A stretch of DNA of 64,000 nucleotides from CBDCIS01 sp965217565. Lineage in GTDB: Bacteria > Chloroflexota > Dehalococcoidia > Lucifugimonadales > CATOSD01. The position numbers were made by a program, and so were the translations under genes. The notes under the pieces are model-generated. The model was not told the origin of the DNA and did no database searches. It was given only the letters and a program-made list of their open reading frames with translations. Positions 1 to 8,137 of this stretch are shown here, in pieces (positions within the stretch are counted from its first letter, which is position 1; every line of letters starts with the position of its first letter). The DNA lies in assembly GCA_965217565.1 (NCBI GenBank), contig CBDCIS010000008.1, forward strand, positions 186,001-250,000. Reading direction: 5' to 3'.

Positions 1-3000
1 TTTACGGTTGGGTCATCGCCTGCTGTGTTCCCCACAAATAGCAGGTTGTCGGCGTCCTCGTCGCCGCTGTCAATCTCGTTGATGGTCAGCTCCGGCCGTC
101 CCGACAACACCGGGTCTTCGTTGACGTCTTCGGCCGTGATGACCACCACGATGAAGTCGTACCCTCTGGTGGGAACGCTGGTGGTGTCCGGGCTGGGATC
201 AAAGACCTCTACGACCACGACGTATTTTCCATCGTCCGGGTCGCCTCTGCTCTCGAAGTCCAGCTTCTGCGCCACGGTGATCTGTCCCGTCGCCTTGTCG
301 ATGTTGAAGGCTGCAAGGTCGTCAGCTGGTCCAGTCCCATCCCCACTCGGTAGGGTGACGTCGGTGAGGTCGGTGAGGTCATCGCTGGTAACGGCGCGCA
401 GCCCGTAGGTCAGTATATCCGTGGGGGAGGGCGCCACCACCGTGGCCACAACCGGATCGGGGACGTCATCGCCCACGGCAGCGGTCTCCGCCACACTTCG
501 ATCGACCTTATCAACCTCAAAGTCAGGGGACTGGTTCTTTGCGCCGAGGAGCCGCGCCTGCACCGGGAAGGCCGACATCGCATGCGCCGTCTTGCCGGTG
601 CCATTCTCGTCGGTGTACCTCGCCGTTACCCGCAGGAACTTGCCTTCGTCTATTGGATCATCGTCTGATGTATCACCTGGATTGTTAGTCAGGTCGGCTC
701 CAGCCGGGGTATAGGTGGCTGTGTTATTTCCGTCTCCAGGGGCACCTCCCCAATGGTCATTGGTGTCAATGTCAAGGACATTCGCCTCGACTTCGGAGAC
801 TTCCCACTGCCAGGAGATGGCGTCGACGCCCCCATCCGGATCGGTCAGGCTGGCCACTATATCGATCCCAACCTCGGGCTGCCGCAATGAAATGACCACT
901 TCCCCGTCCTCGTCGACGTCGGTGACGGTGACGGTGACGGGCGTATCCAGCGTTTCAGCTGGGCCGGTGTCGTCGGAGGCCCTGCTGGCGATGGCCCTGA
1001 TGACTATGCTGTACGTGTTTTGGCCGGCATCGGCGGCGGGTGTGGCCGTATTGTCACCAGCCACATCCCTCGGGTTCTCGAAGTCGGGCGCTTCCATGAA
1101 CTTGAGCACGCCGTCGACTATGGTAAAGAGGGCCGCGTCGGCGCCTCTCAGGTCCCAGCTAATCGTGTCCCCCTCGGGGTCTTCCGCCTTGTAGGTGTCT
1201 ACGGCCGCCGTATTCGGCGCGCCTCCATCGATCTCGGGGTAGCTCACCGCGGCGGCGCCCTCCGTGAGCTCAAGGGGCTCGTCGACGTCGGTGACTATGA
1301 TGTTCACGCCGACTTCGGCCTTTTGGTTTGCGTCGCCTCCCACGACCTCGACCTTAACGGTGACGATGAAAATCTTCTTTTTCTCGTAGTCCAACTCAGG
1401 GTCGGTCCCGGGCTCGACGGCCGATGTGTCCGTGTCGTCGCCGCCTACCGTAATCTGACCCATCGAGTCAATGTTGAAGTACTGTTCGTCGGTCCCCTCC
1501 AGCGTGTAGGCCAAGATCTCGTCCGTGTTGGCGGCCATGGCTGCCACCGGGTCGCCGACGTTCCCGCCGGGCGCGGTGTTCTCGGCTACTTCTCTCGTCA
1601 CGGGATCCATCTCGTCGAAGGTGGGTGCGTTCTCCACGCCGGGCGCCACTCGCACGGCGTGTTCCGTTGTCGCCATCTCGACTCTCAGCGAGCCCTCGGC
1701 GATGCGCTCGTCGGCTGATGTACTTGGATCGTCGTCCGTCCTGAGCGGGTCCGTGTATCTTGCCGTTGCCCGCAGGTAGAAGCCCCTGTCAGAGTCCTTT
1801 GGTGTGTACGTGTTTGTCGTCTCGCCGTCGATATTCACAAACTCGGTATCGTCCTGGTTATCCTCGGCCCTGGACCACTGCCAGTTGACGATGTGGACGC
1901 CCTCGTAGGGCTCACCCAGGTCGCCGCCGTGGTCGTCGGGGTCCTGCACCTCCGCAACGAGCATCTCGTTGAGGTAAGCCGTCTCCCCCTCCGTAAACAC
2001 CACCTTCCCCATTTCCTCGACGTTGGTGACGATCAGCCATACGTTTACCTTGCCGACGCCGGCGCCGGTCCTCTGGGGATCGGTGTCCGTGGCTACAAGG
2101 GTCACCTCATAGACGTTGTCACTATTCGCGTCGGTGGGATTCTCGAAGTCGGGCGCCATCTTGAACTGGAGGTAGCGCGGCTCAAACCTTCCACTGACAT
2201 CGAAGGCGCCCGCGTCGTCACCCTCCAGGGTCCAACTGGCAATGGAGTCGAGGTGGTCCGGGTCTTCGTAGAGGTACTCGTTTACCTGATTGGTTGGATC
2301 AGGGGGGGCAGTTATAGCGGGAGCATCGGGAAGGCTGTCGTAGACGAGCTCAGCGTCGGGATCGGTGATATCGATGGTCCCCTCAGCGACGCTTAGCTCC
2401 GCCCGTCCGGTCACTATCGGGTCTTCGTTCACGTTTTCGGCCGTTATGGTGACTGTGATGTTGTCAGCCGAGCCGGAAGGGTCAGTGGCCCTGACGATTA
2501 CCATGTACTCTCCAGCCGTGGCTCCGGTTGTCCGGCCCTCGGCCGCGTCGTAGTCCAGCTCTTGCGCCACCGTGATCTGACCTGTCGCCATGTCTATATC
2601 GAAGAACTCATCATCTTCATCGTTGGGGCTGGCGACTGCGATCAGCTCGTAGGTCAGTGTGTCGTTGTCCGTATCGGTGGCCGTAACCGGGTCGCCCACG
2701 GGGTCGCCCACGGCCGTGCTCTCAGGCACCGTCCTGGTGTCCGTGTCATCCTCGAAGTCGGGGGAGGCGTTCGCGCCAGCGGACACCTCGGCCCGCACCG
2801 GGTTCTCCGATTTCGCATTCGCCATCTTGGTGGCGCCTTGCATATCCGTATATGCAACACGAACCCACAGGTACTTGCCGTCATCTGCCGCTTCGGGCGC
2901 ATAGGACGAGGTGGTTTGATTGTCTACTACGTTCCAATGGGAAGAGTCGCCGACATCGGGGTCGACAACCTTGGAGGTGTGCCACGTCCACGTGGCGCCG

Positions 3001-3536
3001 GTGATGCCGCCGTCCGAGTCGGTCAGGGTAGCCGTTATGGGGGTGCCGACCTCGGGCTGCAGCCACTGCAGGGTCAACTCACCGCGGTCATCCGCGTTTC
3101 CGACGATCACCGTAAGGGCGATATCGGTCCTCTTGGCGGGAAGGGCGTCGCTCATCTCGGTGGCGCTCACCGTTATCTGGTAGCTGTTGTCCTCAGCGGC
3201 GAACTCGCCGTCGAGGCCCCGGTCCGTCGGGTTCTCGTAGTCGGGCGACGCCATGAAGGTGAGCACGCCGGTTGTTGAGTTGATATCGAAGTCAGCGGCG
3301 TCGACTCCCCTCACATTCCACTCGATCTCGTCCCCCTCGGGGTCTGTCGAGTCGAAGTCCCGCACTGCACCCATGTCGTTCTCGGCGTAGTGGATGTGGT
3401 CAGGGTCGGGGGCGTCGTGCGCAAAGATTCCGTTCGGTGCAGGACTGGATAGCACCAAAATCGCCATCATTGCCAACAAGGCGCCAACGAGCAAGACTAC
3501 CCGTTTGGTTACTGCGTTAGACGGACGGTTCAACAT
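1..3536 (-). CDS. Secreted cadherin-repeat giant protein, C-terminus beyond window
   Basis: The minus frame is open from an ATG at 3536 to the left edge (1178 complete codons); it stays in phase at the three points I checked (near 3535, 1895 and 149). The N-terminus has a basic stretch and a hydrophobic segment (VVLLVGALLAMMAILVL) ending near FAHDA, so a signal peptide is likely. The rest is acidic and modular. One module resembles dystroglycan-type cadherin (DPEGDEIEWNVRG, SPDYENPTD). A second is Ig-like (QPEVGTPITATLTDSDGG, then WTWH). A third is cadherin-like (ATGQITVAQELDY, ENVNEDP). The A-B-C trio occurs three times with a period near 1.1 kb. A GAGGGG ribosome site precedes the ATG. A surface adhesin or calcium-binding scaffold role is inferred from the fold only. 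Long plus-strand open frames here are shadows of this gene. Confidence 0.85.
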   Translation of the reverse strand, partial: MLNRPSNAVTKRVVLLVGALLAMMAILVLSSPAPNGIFAHDAPDPDHIHYAENDMGAVRDFDSTDPEGDEIEWNVRGVDAADFDINSTTGVLTFMASPDYENPTDRGLDGEFAAEDNSYQITVSATEMSDALPAKRTDIALTVIVGNADDRGELTLQWLQPEVGTPITATLTDSDGGITGATWTWHTSKVVDPDVGDSSHWNVVDNQTTSSYAPEAADDGKYLWVRVAYTDMQGATKMANAKSENPVRAEVSAGANASPDFEDDTDTRTVPESTAVGDPVGDPVTATDTDNDTLTYELIAVASPNDEDDEFFDIDMATGQITVAQELDYDAAEGRTTGATAGEYMVIVRATDPSGSADNITVTITAENVNEDPIVTGRAELSVAEGTIDITDPDAELVYDSLPDAPAITAPPDPTNQVNEYLYEDPDHLDSIASWTLEGDDAGAFDVSGRFEPRYLQFKMAPDFENPTDANSDNVYEVTLVATDTDPQRTGAGVGKVNVWLIVTNVEEMGKVVFTEGETAYLNEMLVAEVQDPDDHGGDLGEPYEGVHIVNWQWSRAEDNQDDTEFVNIDGETTNTYTPKDSDRGFYLRATARYTDPLRTDDDPSTSADERIAEGSLRVEMATTEHAVRVAPGVENAPTFDEMDPVTREVAENTAPGGNVGDPVAAMAANTDEILAYTLEGTDEQYFNIDSMGQITVGGDDTDTSAVEPGTDPELDYEKKKIFIVTVKVEVVGGDANQKAEVGVNIIVTDVDEPLELTEGAAAVSYPEIDGGAPNTAAVDTYKAEDPEGDTISWDLRGADAALFTIVDGVLKFMEAPDFENPRDVAGDNTATPAADAGQNTYSIVIRAIASRASDDTGPAETLDTPVTVTVTDVDEDGEVVISLRQPEVGIDIVASLTDPDGGVDAISWQWEVSEVEANVLDIDTNDHWGGAPGDGNNTATYTPAGADLTNNPGDTSDDDPIDEGKFLRVTARYTDENGTGKTAHAMSAFPVQARLLGAKNQSPDFEVDKVDRSVAETAAVGDDVPDPVVATVVAPSPTDILTYGLRAVTSDDLTDLTDVTLPSGDGTGPADDLAAFNIDKATGQITVAQKLDFESRGDPDDGKYVVVVEVFDPSPDTTSVPTRGYDFIVVVITAEDVNEDPVLSGRPELTINEIDSGDEDADNLLFVGNTAGDDPTV

Positions 3537-3610
3537 AAAACCCCTCGCTTTGCCGATATCGGGTGGCGCAAATCTTCGATTCCTAAGTTGCGCAATTCTA
3601 CAGCCCTGAA

Positions 3611-3639
3611 AACTTAGCATTAAGTCAAGCCCGTGTCAA
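3611..3639 (-). promoter_or_regulatory. Sigma-70-type promoter of the cadherin gene
   Basis: On the minus strand TTGACA (3639-3634) and TAAGTT (3616-3611) are separated by exactly 17 bases. The predicted start near 3604 gives a leader of about 68 bases before the ATG at 3536. Confidence 0.5.
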
Positions 3640-3908
3640 TGGCTTTTCTCCACCAAATTGCGCCGCCCAGATGTTCGGGCGATAAGTCCCCGTTCTGAAG
3701 GATGATTGTAATACTAGGAGACCAACGCGGGCAACCGCGAGGAGTCTGACTTCTGAGACAGACTCACTTGAAATTCGGGGTTCTTCTGTGTGGCTATACC
3801 ACACAATGCTGACTAAATTACCGCTTATCAACCTAACTTTTAAAATATATGCGCTAATCAGTAACACCTATGTGGCAGAATCTCGGCCTTTTGAGATTAT
3901 GAGACTTG
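3640..3908. other. AT-richer intergenic stretch, no gene seen
   Basis: Lower GC than the surroundings. It lies between the promoter of the cadherin gene and the repeat at 3909. I see no coding frame with a credible start, no RNA gene and no clear repeat in it. Confidence 0.5.
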
Positions 3909-4041
3909 CTCCGAGGGATTGCCCCCACGTGCACTGACAAGGGTAGGTATTTCAAGACCAGCCTCAACCGTCATTCCCGCTTTCGCGGGAATCCATCGCG
4001 ATGGCTCGCCGCTCCGCAATCCGTAGGGGCAACCCTCGGAG
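3909..4041. repeat. MITE-like palindromic repeat with a dRS3-like core
   Basis: Outer arms CTCCGAGGG (3909-3917) and CCCTCGGAG (4033-4041) are perfect reverse complements, and the homology continues inward as GCCCC and GGGGC blocks. Inside lies ATTCCCGCTTTCGCGGGAAT, which has the form ATTCCC-N8-GGGAAT. The block CGAGGGATTGCCCC followed by ACGTGCA recurs at 8061 with one change. The right arm overlaps the first bases of the IS element that follows. Confidence 0.65.
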
Positions 4042-5623
4042 TCTGTCTCAAAAGTCGAGCGGCGGGATATGGATCGGGGTATACTTGGGAAGTGACAGAC
4101 CGTCTCTGGAGGTGATAGAGATGCCACTGCGTCCGATGGGTCGAGAGCAGATGTGGATGTTGCCGCCGACCCTGGATGAGATGGTCCCGGAGGACCATCC
4201 TGCGCGGTTCGTGGCCGAGTTCGTCGATGGGCTGGATGGAGCCGACTGGGCAGAGCTCGGCGTCGATATCGAGGGAAGTTGGACGGGAGCCCCGGCCTAC
4301 CATCCCAGGGCGCTGTTGGGCGTGTGGCTGTACGGGTTCATGACGGGAGTGCGGTCGTGCCGCAAGCTGGAGGGGGCCTGCCGAGACCAGATACCGTACC
4401 TGTGGCTGACCGGATGGCAGCGTCCAGACCACAACACCCTGTGGAGGTTCTACAAGAGCCACCGCCAGTCGATGCGCGATTTGCTGAAGCGCACAGTGCA
4501 AACGGCGGTCAGGATGGACCTTGTGGACTTGGCGTTGCAGGCTGTGGATGGTACGAAGGTGGGAGCGAATGCGAGCGGAGACAGGACGCTCGATGCGGAA
4601 GGACTGCAGCGTCTGTTGAGGCGACTGGAGGATGCGGTGAGGGAACTGGAAGCTCAGAGCGAGGCAGGAGAGGACGCTGCGCCCGTCCATCTGCCTCAGG
4701 AGTTGATCGAGAAGACAGCACTGAGAGAGCAGGTGCGCCGAGCTATGGAGGAGCTTTCGGAGCGTGGAGACCTCAATCACATCAACCTCACCGATACGGA
4801 CGCACGTCTGATGAGGACTCGCCAGGGGATAGCGCCCTGCTACAACGCGCAGGCGATGGTCTCGCCGACGCAGACCGACGCAGGGAGGAGAGGCATGTTG
4901 ATCACTGCGGTCGAGGTTACCGATGACCCCGACGACCATTCTCAACTGGCCCCAATGCTTCAGAAGGCAGAGGAGACGACGGGTGTCAGGTCTGAGATGA
5001 CGTTGGCAGACGCAGGTTATCACTCAGGGAGCAATCTGGAGGAGTGCGCGCTCAGCAGAGACCAGCAGCTACATCTGTCCTCAAGGACAGCGTCTGCGCT
5101 TCACCCGTATGAAGCGCAGACGTAGGATAGCGGTGAGGCTCTACCGGGCCTCCGGCGCCATCTGCCGAGCGTGTCCGGTCTTTGGGGTGTGTACGAGGGA
5201 TGGCCGAAATGGGCGAGCGCTTGAGATAGGGCCGCACGACACAGCGCTGCGTCGTCATCGGCGCTGGATGCGCACCGACGAAGCCAGACAGTCCCACGAT
5301 CGCAGGAAGGGTCTGGTCGAGCCGGTCTTTGGGATCATCAAAGAGCAGCAGGCGGCGCGTAGAGTCCTGCTGCGTGGCATAGACAACGTAGCCGCTGAGT
5401 GGAGCCTGGTGGCGACGGCCTTCAATCTGCGCACCCTGTGGCGCGGGTGGCGTGGCCGGGCAACCCGCATATGGCGCCGCAATCTCAGCCCATCGTTTGC
5501 GCGCAGGTCTATCATCGGCGCATCCGGCGCTCTGGCCTGAGACACCCGGACCGATCATTGCACAAATGCGACCGGAGTCGGCACTTCACTCTTATCACCA
5601 CAACCCTCTTGTGAGACATGCTC
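4039..5623 (+). mobile_element. IS1182-like element, decayed copy
   Basis: The left end GAGTCTGTCTCAAAAG (4039) and the reverse complement of the right end, GAGCATGTCTCACAAG (5623), form an imperfect terminal inverted repeat with 13 of 16 matches. The ends match those of the intact copy at 22469-24133. No target duplication is visible: the flanks read AACCCTCG on the left and CTTGTAG on the right. The left end sits exactly on the right arm of the palindrome at 3909-4041. The transposase inside is broken. Confidence 0.85.
4121..5540 (+). pseudogene. IS1182-family transposase, frameshifted by internal deletion
   Basis: The ATG at 4121 follows GGAGGTGATAGAG, the same signal as in the intact copy. 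The N-terminal domain (MLPPTLDEMVPEDHPARF) and DDE-like core (LADAGYHSGSN) are intact. Near 5062 this copy has 3 extra bases and lacks 83 bases present in the other copy. The missing block ends in CAG, the triplet left at the junction, so slippage between short repeats is a likely cause. The net loss of 80 bases shifts the frame, which stops at 5125. The C-terminal part (CRACPVFGVCTRDGRNGRA) remains readable in another frame from 5109 to 5540. It should be inactive unless complemented by the second copy. Confidence 0.9.
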
Positions 5624-5699
5624 CTTGTAGTTGCCCTGGCTGCGACGACCAACCTGGCCCAACCCGCAGGCGCGTCCCCCATGGCCACCCCGGCCGCTC

Positions 5700-5735
5700 T
5701 TGACGCTGCCGAACGCGCGTGCTATTATGCCTCCA
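5700..5735 (+). promoter_or_regulatory. Promoter-like repeated cassette, copy 1
   Basis: TTGACG (5700-5705), a 17-base spacer and TATTAT (5723-5728). The spacer contains CGAACGCGCGTGC. The same arrangement occurs at 25761 and 39611. No convincing gene starts just downstream. The CGAAC-N4-GTG core is close to half of a Gram-positive LexA box. Confidence 0.45.
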
Positions 5736-5852
5736 TGAACGCAAGCCCATGAACGCGCCAGAAGTCGTCCCCTGAAACCGGGACCCACAGGAAGGAAATG
5801 ACCCAAAATGACCCAGTTTGCGTTTTCGCAACCCTCCCAGGCTCACCGACCA

Positions 5853-5925
5853 CCGTCATTCCCGCGAACGGCCTGCCCCGTACTCCGATACGGGGCGGGA
5901 ACCCATCGCAATGGCTCACCAACGC
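5853..5925. repeat. Degenerate dRS3-like palindromic repeat
   Basis: CGTCATTCCCGCGAA at 5854 and GGGAACCCATCGCAATGGC near 5897 match the family seen at 3971, 9567 and 40640. In this copy an extra hairpin (CCCCGTA 5876-5882 and TACGGGG 5889-5895) sits between the arms. Confidence 0.5.
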
Positions 5926-6010
5926 GGCCCAATCCGTAGGCGCGTCTCTCGTGGGCGCCCTGGGTACGATGAACCACTGGGTTGATACAGCCTCCGGGAC
6001 TTTCGACGCA

Positions 6011-6040
6011 TTGATGGCGTAACTGGCGGTATAGTACAAT
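6011..6040 (+). promoter_or_regulatory. Promoter of the ABC exporter gene
   Basis: TTGATG (6011-6016), an 18-base spacer and TACAAT (6035-6040), 64 bases before the ATG at 6104. This is the only good sigma-70-like pair I find upstream of that gene. Confidence 0.4.
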
Positions 6041-6103
6041 TAGCCTCGAGCATAGGAGACTCCGCATTGGAAGCGGCGGAACAGGCCTGGAAGTTCGAGC
6101 AAT

Positions 6104-8015
6104 ATGACCGACGATAGTCCAACAGGTGACGCTGACCGACCCAGGGGGCTGGTGAGGCGCACGGCCGCCTCCTTCCGGCCCTACTGGATCAGGGTCGCGG
6201 GCGTCACGCTGCTCATCATCGTGACCGCCGGGCTCGGGGTGGTCAATCCCCTGTTGATAAAGGAGGTGTTCGACTCGGCCCTGTTCCCGCCGTCCGGCGT
6301 CCCCGACCTGCCCTTGCTGTGGATTCTGGCCGGGGTGATGGCCGGGGCCACTGTGGTCACCGGCGGTCTTGGCACCATCCAGACCTACATGACCAACCTG
6401 GTGGGTCAGCGTGTGATGCGGGACCTGCGAGACCGGCTCTACACCCACCTCCAGAGCCTGTCACTGGGGTTTTTCACGGGTACCCGCACCGGCGAAATCC
6501 AGTCCCGGATAGCCAACGACGTGGGAGGGGTTCAGAACGTCGTAACCAACACGGTGTCCAACGTTCTGTCCAACACGGTCATCGTCATAAGCACGCTGGC
6601 TGCCCTGACCATACTCTCCTGGCAGCTTACACTGGTGGCGGTGGGCACAGCCCCCGTCTTCTTCCTGCTCACCAAGATAGTGGGCGACCGCCGCCGCGCG
6701 GTGACGGCCGAGTCCCAGAAGGCCGCCGCGGACATGACCGCCACCACCCAGGAGACCCTCTCTATCTCCGGCGTCATGCTGGCCAAGCTGTTCGGCAGAC
6801 AGAACACAGGAGATCGAACGCTTCCACACCGAAAACCAGAGGTTGGCCGACCTCTCGGTGCGCCTCCAGATGACGGGTCAGTCCTTCTTCGCCGTGATGC
6901 AGATATTCTTCTCCATCTCTCCGGTGGTCATCTACGTCATCGCCGGCTACCTGCTGACGGGGAGCGCGTTGGGGGGAGTCACCGCCGGGACCCTCGTCGC
7001 CTTCACTACGCTTCAGTCGAGGCTGTTCTTCCCGTTGGGCAGCCTGTTGCAGGTGTCGGTGGAGCTTCAGGCCTCACTGGCCCTGTTCGAGCGCATATTC
7101 GGCTACCTGGACATCAGCCCCGACATTGCGGACTCACCCGGCGCGGTCAGAATGGACCCTGGGAAGGTGCGGGGCCGTGTCTCGTTCGAGTCGGTGCGCC
7201 TGTCATACGGAACCGGGCGGGACAACGGCTCCGCGGGCCAACGATGGGCGCTGGGCGGAGTCAGCTTCCACGTCGAGCCGGGGCAGTTGGCCGCCTTTGT
7301 GGGACCAAGCGGCGCGGGCAAGACGACCATTTCTTACATGATTCCCCGTTTGTACGACCCCACGGAGGGGGCGGTGCGCATTGACGGACTGGACGTCCGG
7401 GAGATTAGCCTGGAGAGCCTCGCCAGACTCACCGGTTACGTGACCCAGGAGAGCTACCTGTTCCACGCGAGCATTAGAAGCAACCTGCTGTACGGGAACC
7501 CCGAGGCGACTCAACAGCAGATCGAAGCCGCCGCCCGAGCCGCCTACATACACGAAAGGATCATGGACTTCCCCGAAGGCTACGATACGGTGGTCGGCGA
7601 ACGCGGCTACCGGCTGTCCGGAGGCGAACGCCAGCGGCTGTCCATAGCCCGGGTTATCCTGCACGACCCCCGTGTGCTGATACTGGACGAGGCCACCTCG
7701 GCCCTGGACACGGGAAGCGAACGCCAGGTCCAGGCGGCCCTCGAGCCGCTGATGCGTGGCCGGACCACCATCGCCATTGCCCACCGTCTCTCCACCATCC
7801 TGTCCGCGGACGTGATCTTCGCCATGGACGAAGGCAGGATCGTGGAGCAGGGCACTCACGGAGAGTTGCTCAGACACCGGGGGCTGTACGCGCGGCTCTA
7901 CGAGGACCAGTTCGAGGGCGGGCGCGTCGAGTGCCGCTGCGAGGACGGTGTGGTGCTGTGCGACGGCACTATCGAGCGGTTCCAGGAGGCGGCGCTCTCA
8001 GTTCCCGGCATATAG
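6104..8015 (+). pseudogene. ABC exporter (MsbA/ABCB type), interrupted by one frameshift
   Basis: The first frame (ATG at 6104) encodes a type-1 exporter membrane domain with several hydrophobic helices and FFTGTRTGEIQSRIANDV, the usual coupling region. It reads correctly to LAKLFGRQN near 6805. The protein then continues in the next frame (QEIERFHTENQRLADLS) to 8015, with the remaining helices and the ATPase: Walker A VGPSGAGKTT, signature LSGGERQRLS, Walker B VLILDEATSALD and the switch His in IAHRLST. The two halves join without loss of conserved sequence into about 636 residues, normal for the family. A single-base error or a recent mutation at about 6805-6808 is the simplest explanation. 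If real, the gene is probably dead. The substrate cannot be told from sequence. Confidence 0.85.
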
Positions 8016-8060
8016 GCCCGAACACGCAAGCCGCCCAGGGCCGCGTTCGACCTTCAACCA

Positions 8061-8121
8061 CGAGGGATTGCCCCTACGTGCATGTGCCGGACCGGCGGCC
8101 CAATCCGTAGGGGCGTCCCTT
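8061..8121. repeat. Inverted repeat of the dispersed palindrome family
   Basis: AGGGATTGCCCCTACG (8063-8078) pairs with CGTAGGGGCGTCCCT (8106-8120), forming a long stem between the convergent exporter and GcvT-family genes, where it may also act in transcript ending. The left arm is almost identical to 3911-3931. Confidence 0.55.
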
Positions 8122-8137
8122 GTGCCCACCCTCTGCC

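Larger units (their letters stand above)
5624..6010. other. Repeat-rich intergenic region
   Basis: No credible gene is seen between the IS and the exporter promoter. The stretch holds a promoter-like cassette (5700-5728) and a degenerate member of the dispersed palindromic family (5853-5925), both listed separately, and further fragments such as CAATCCGTAGGCGCGTC near 5930 that recur elsewhere in the window. Confidence 0.5.

Noticed and set aside
25..3400. Many long plus-strand open frames at the left edge
   Set aside because: They have low-complexity Ser/Val composition and no family likeness. The minus frame across the same DNA encodes clear cadherin motifs and stays in phase at three checked points.
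4030..5640. Target-site duplication for the decayed IS copy
   Set aside because: The flanks AACCCTCG and CTTGTAG do not match, so later rearrangement is likely.
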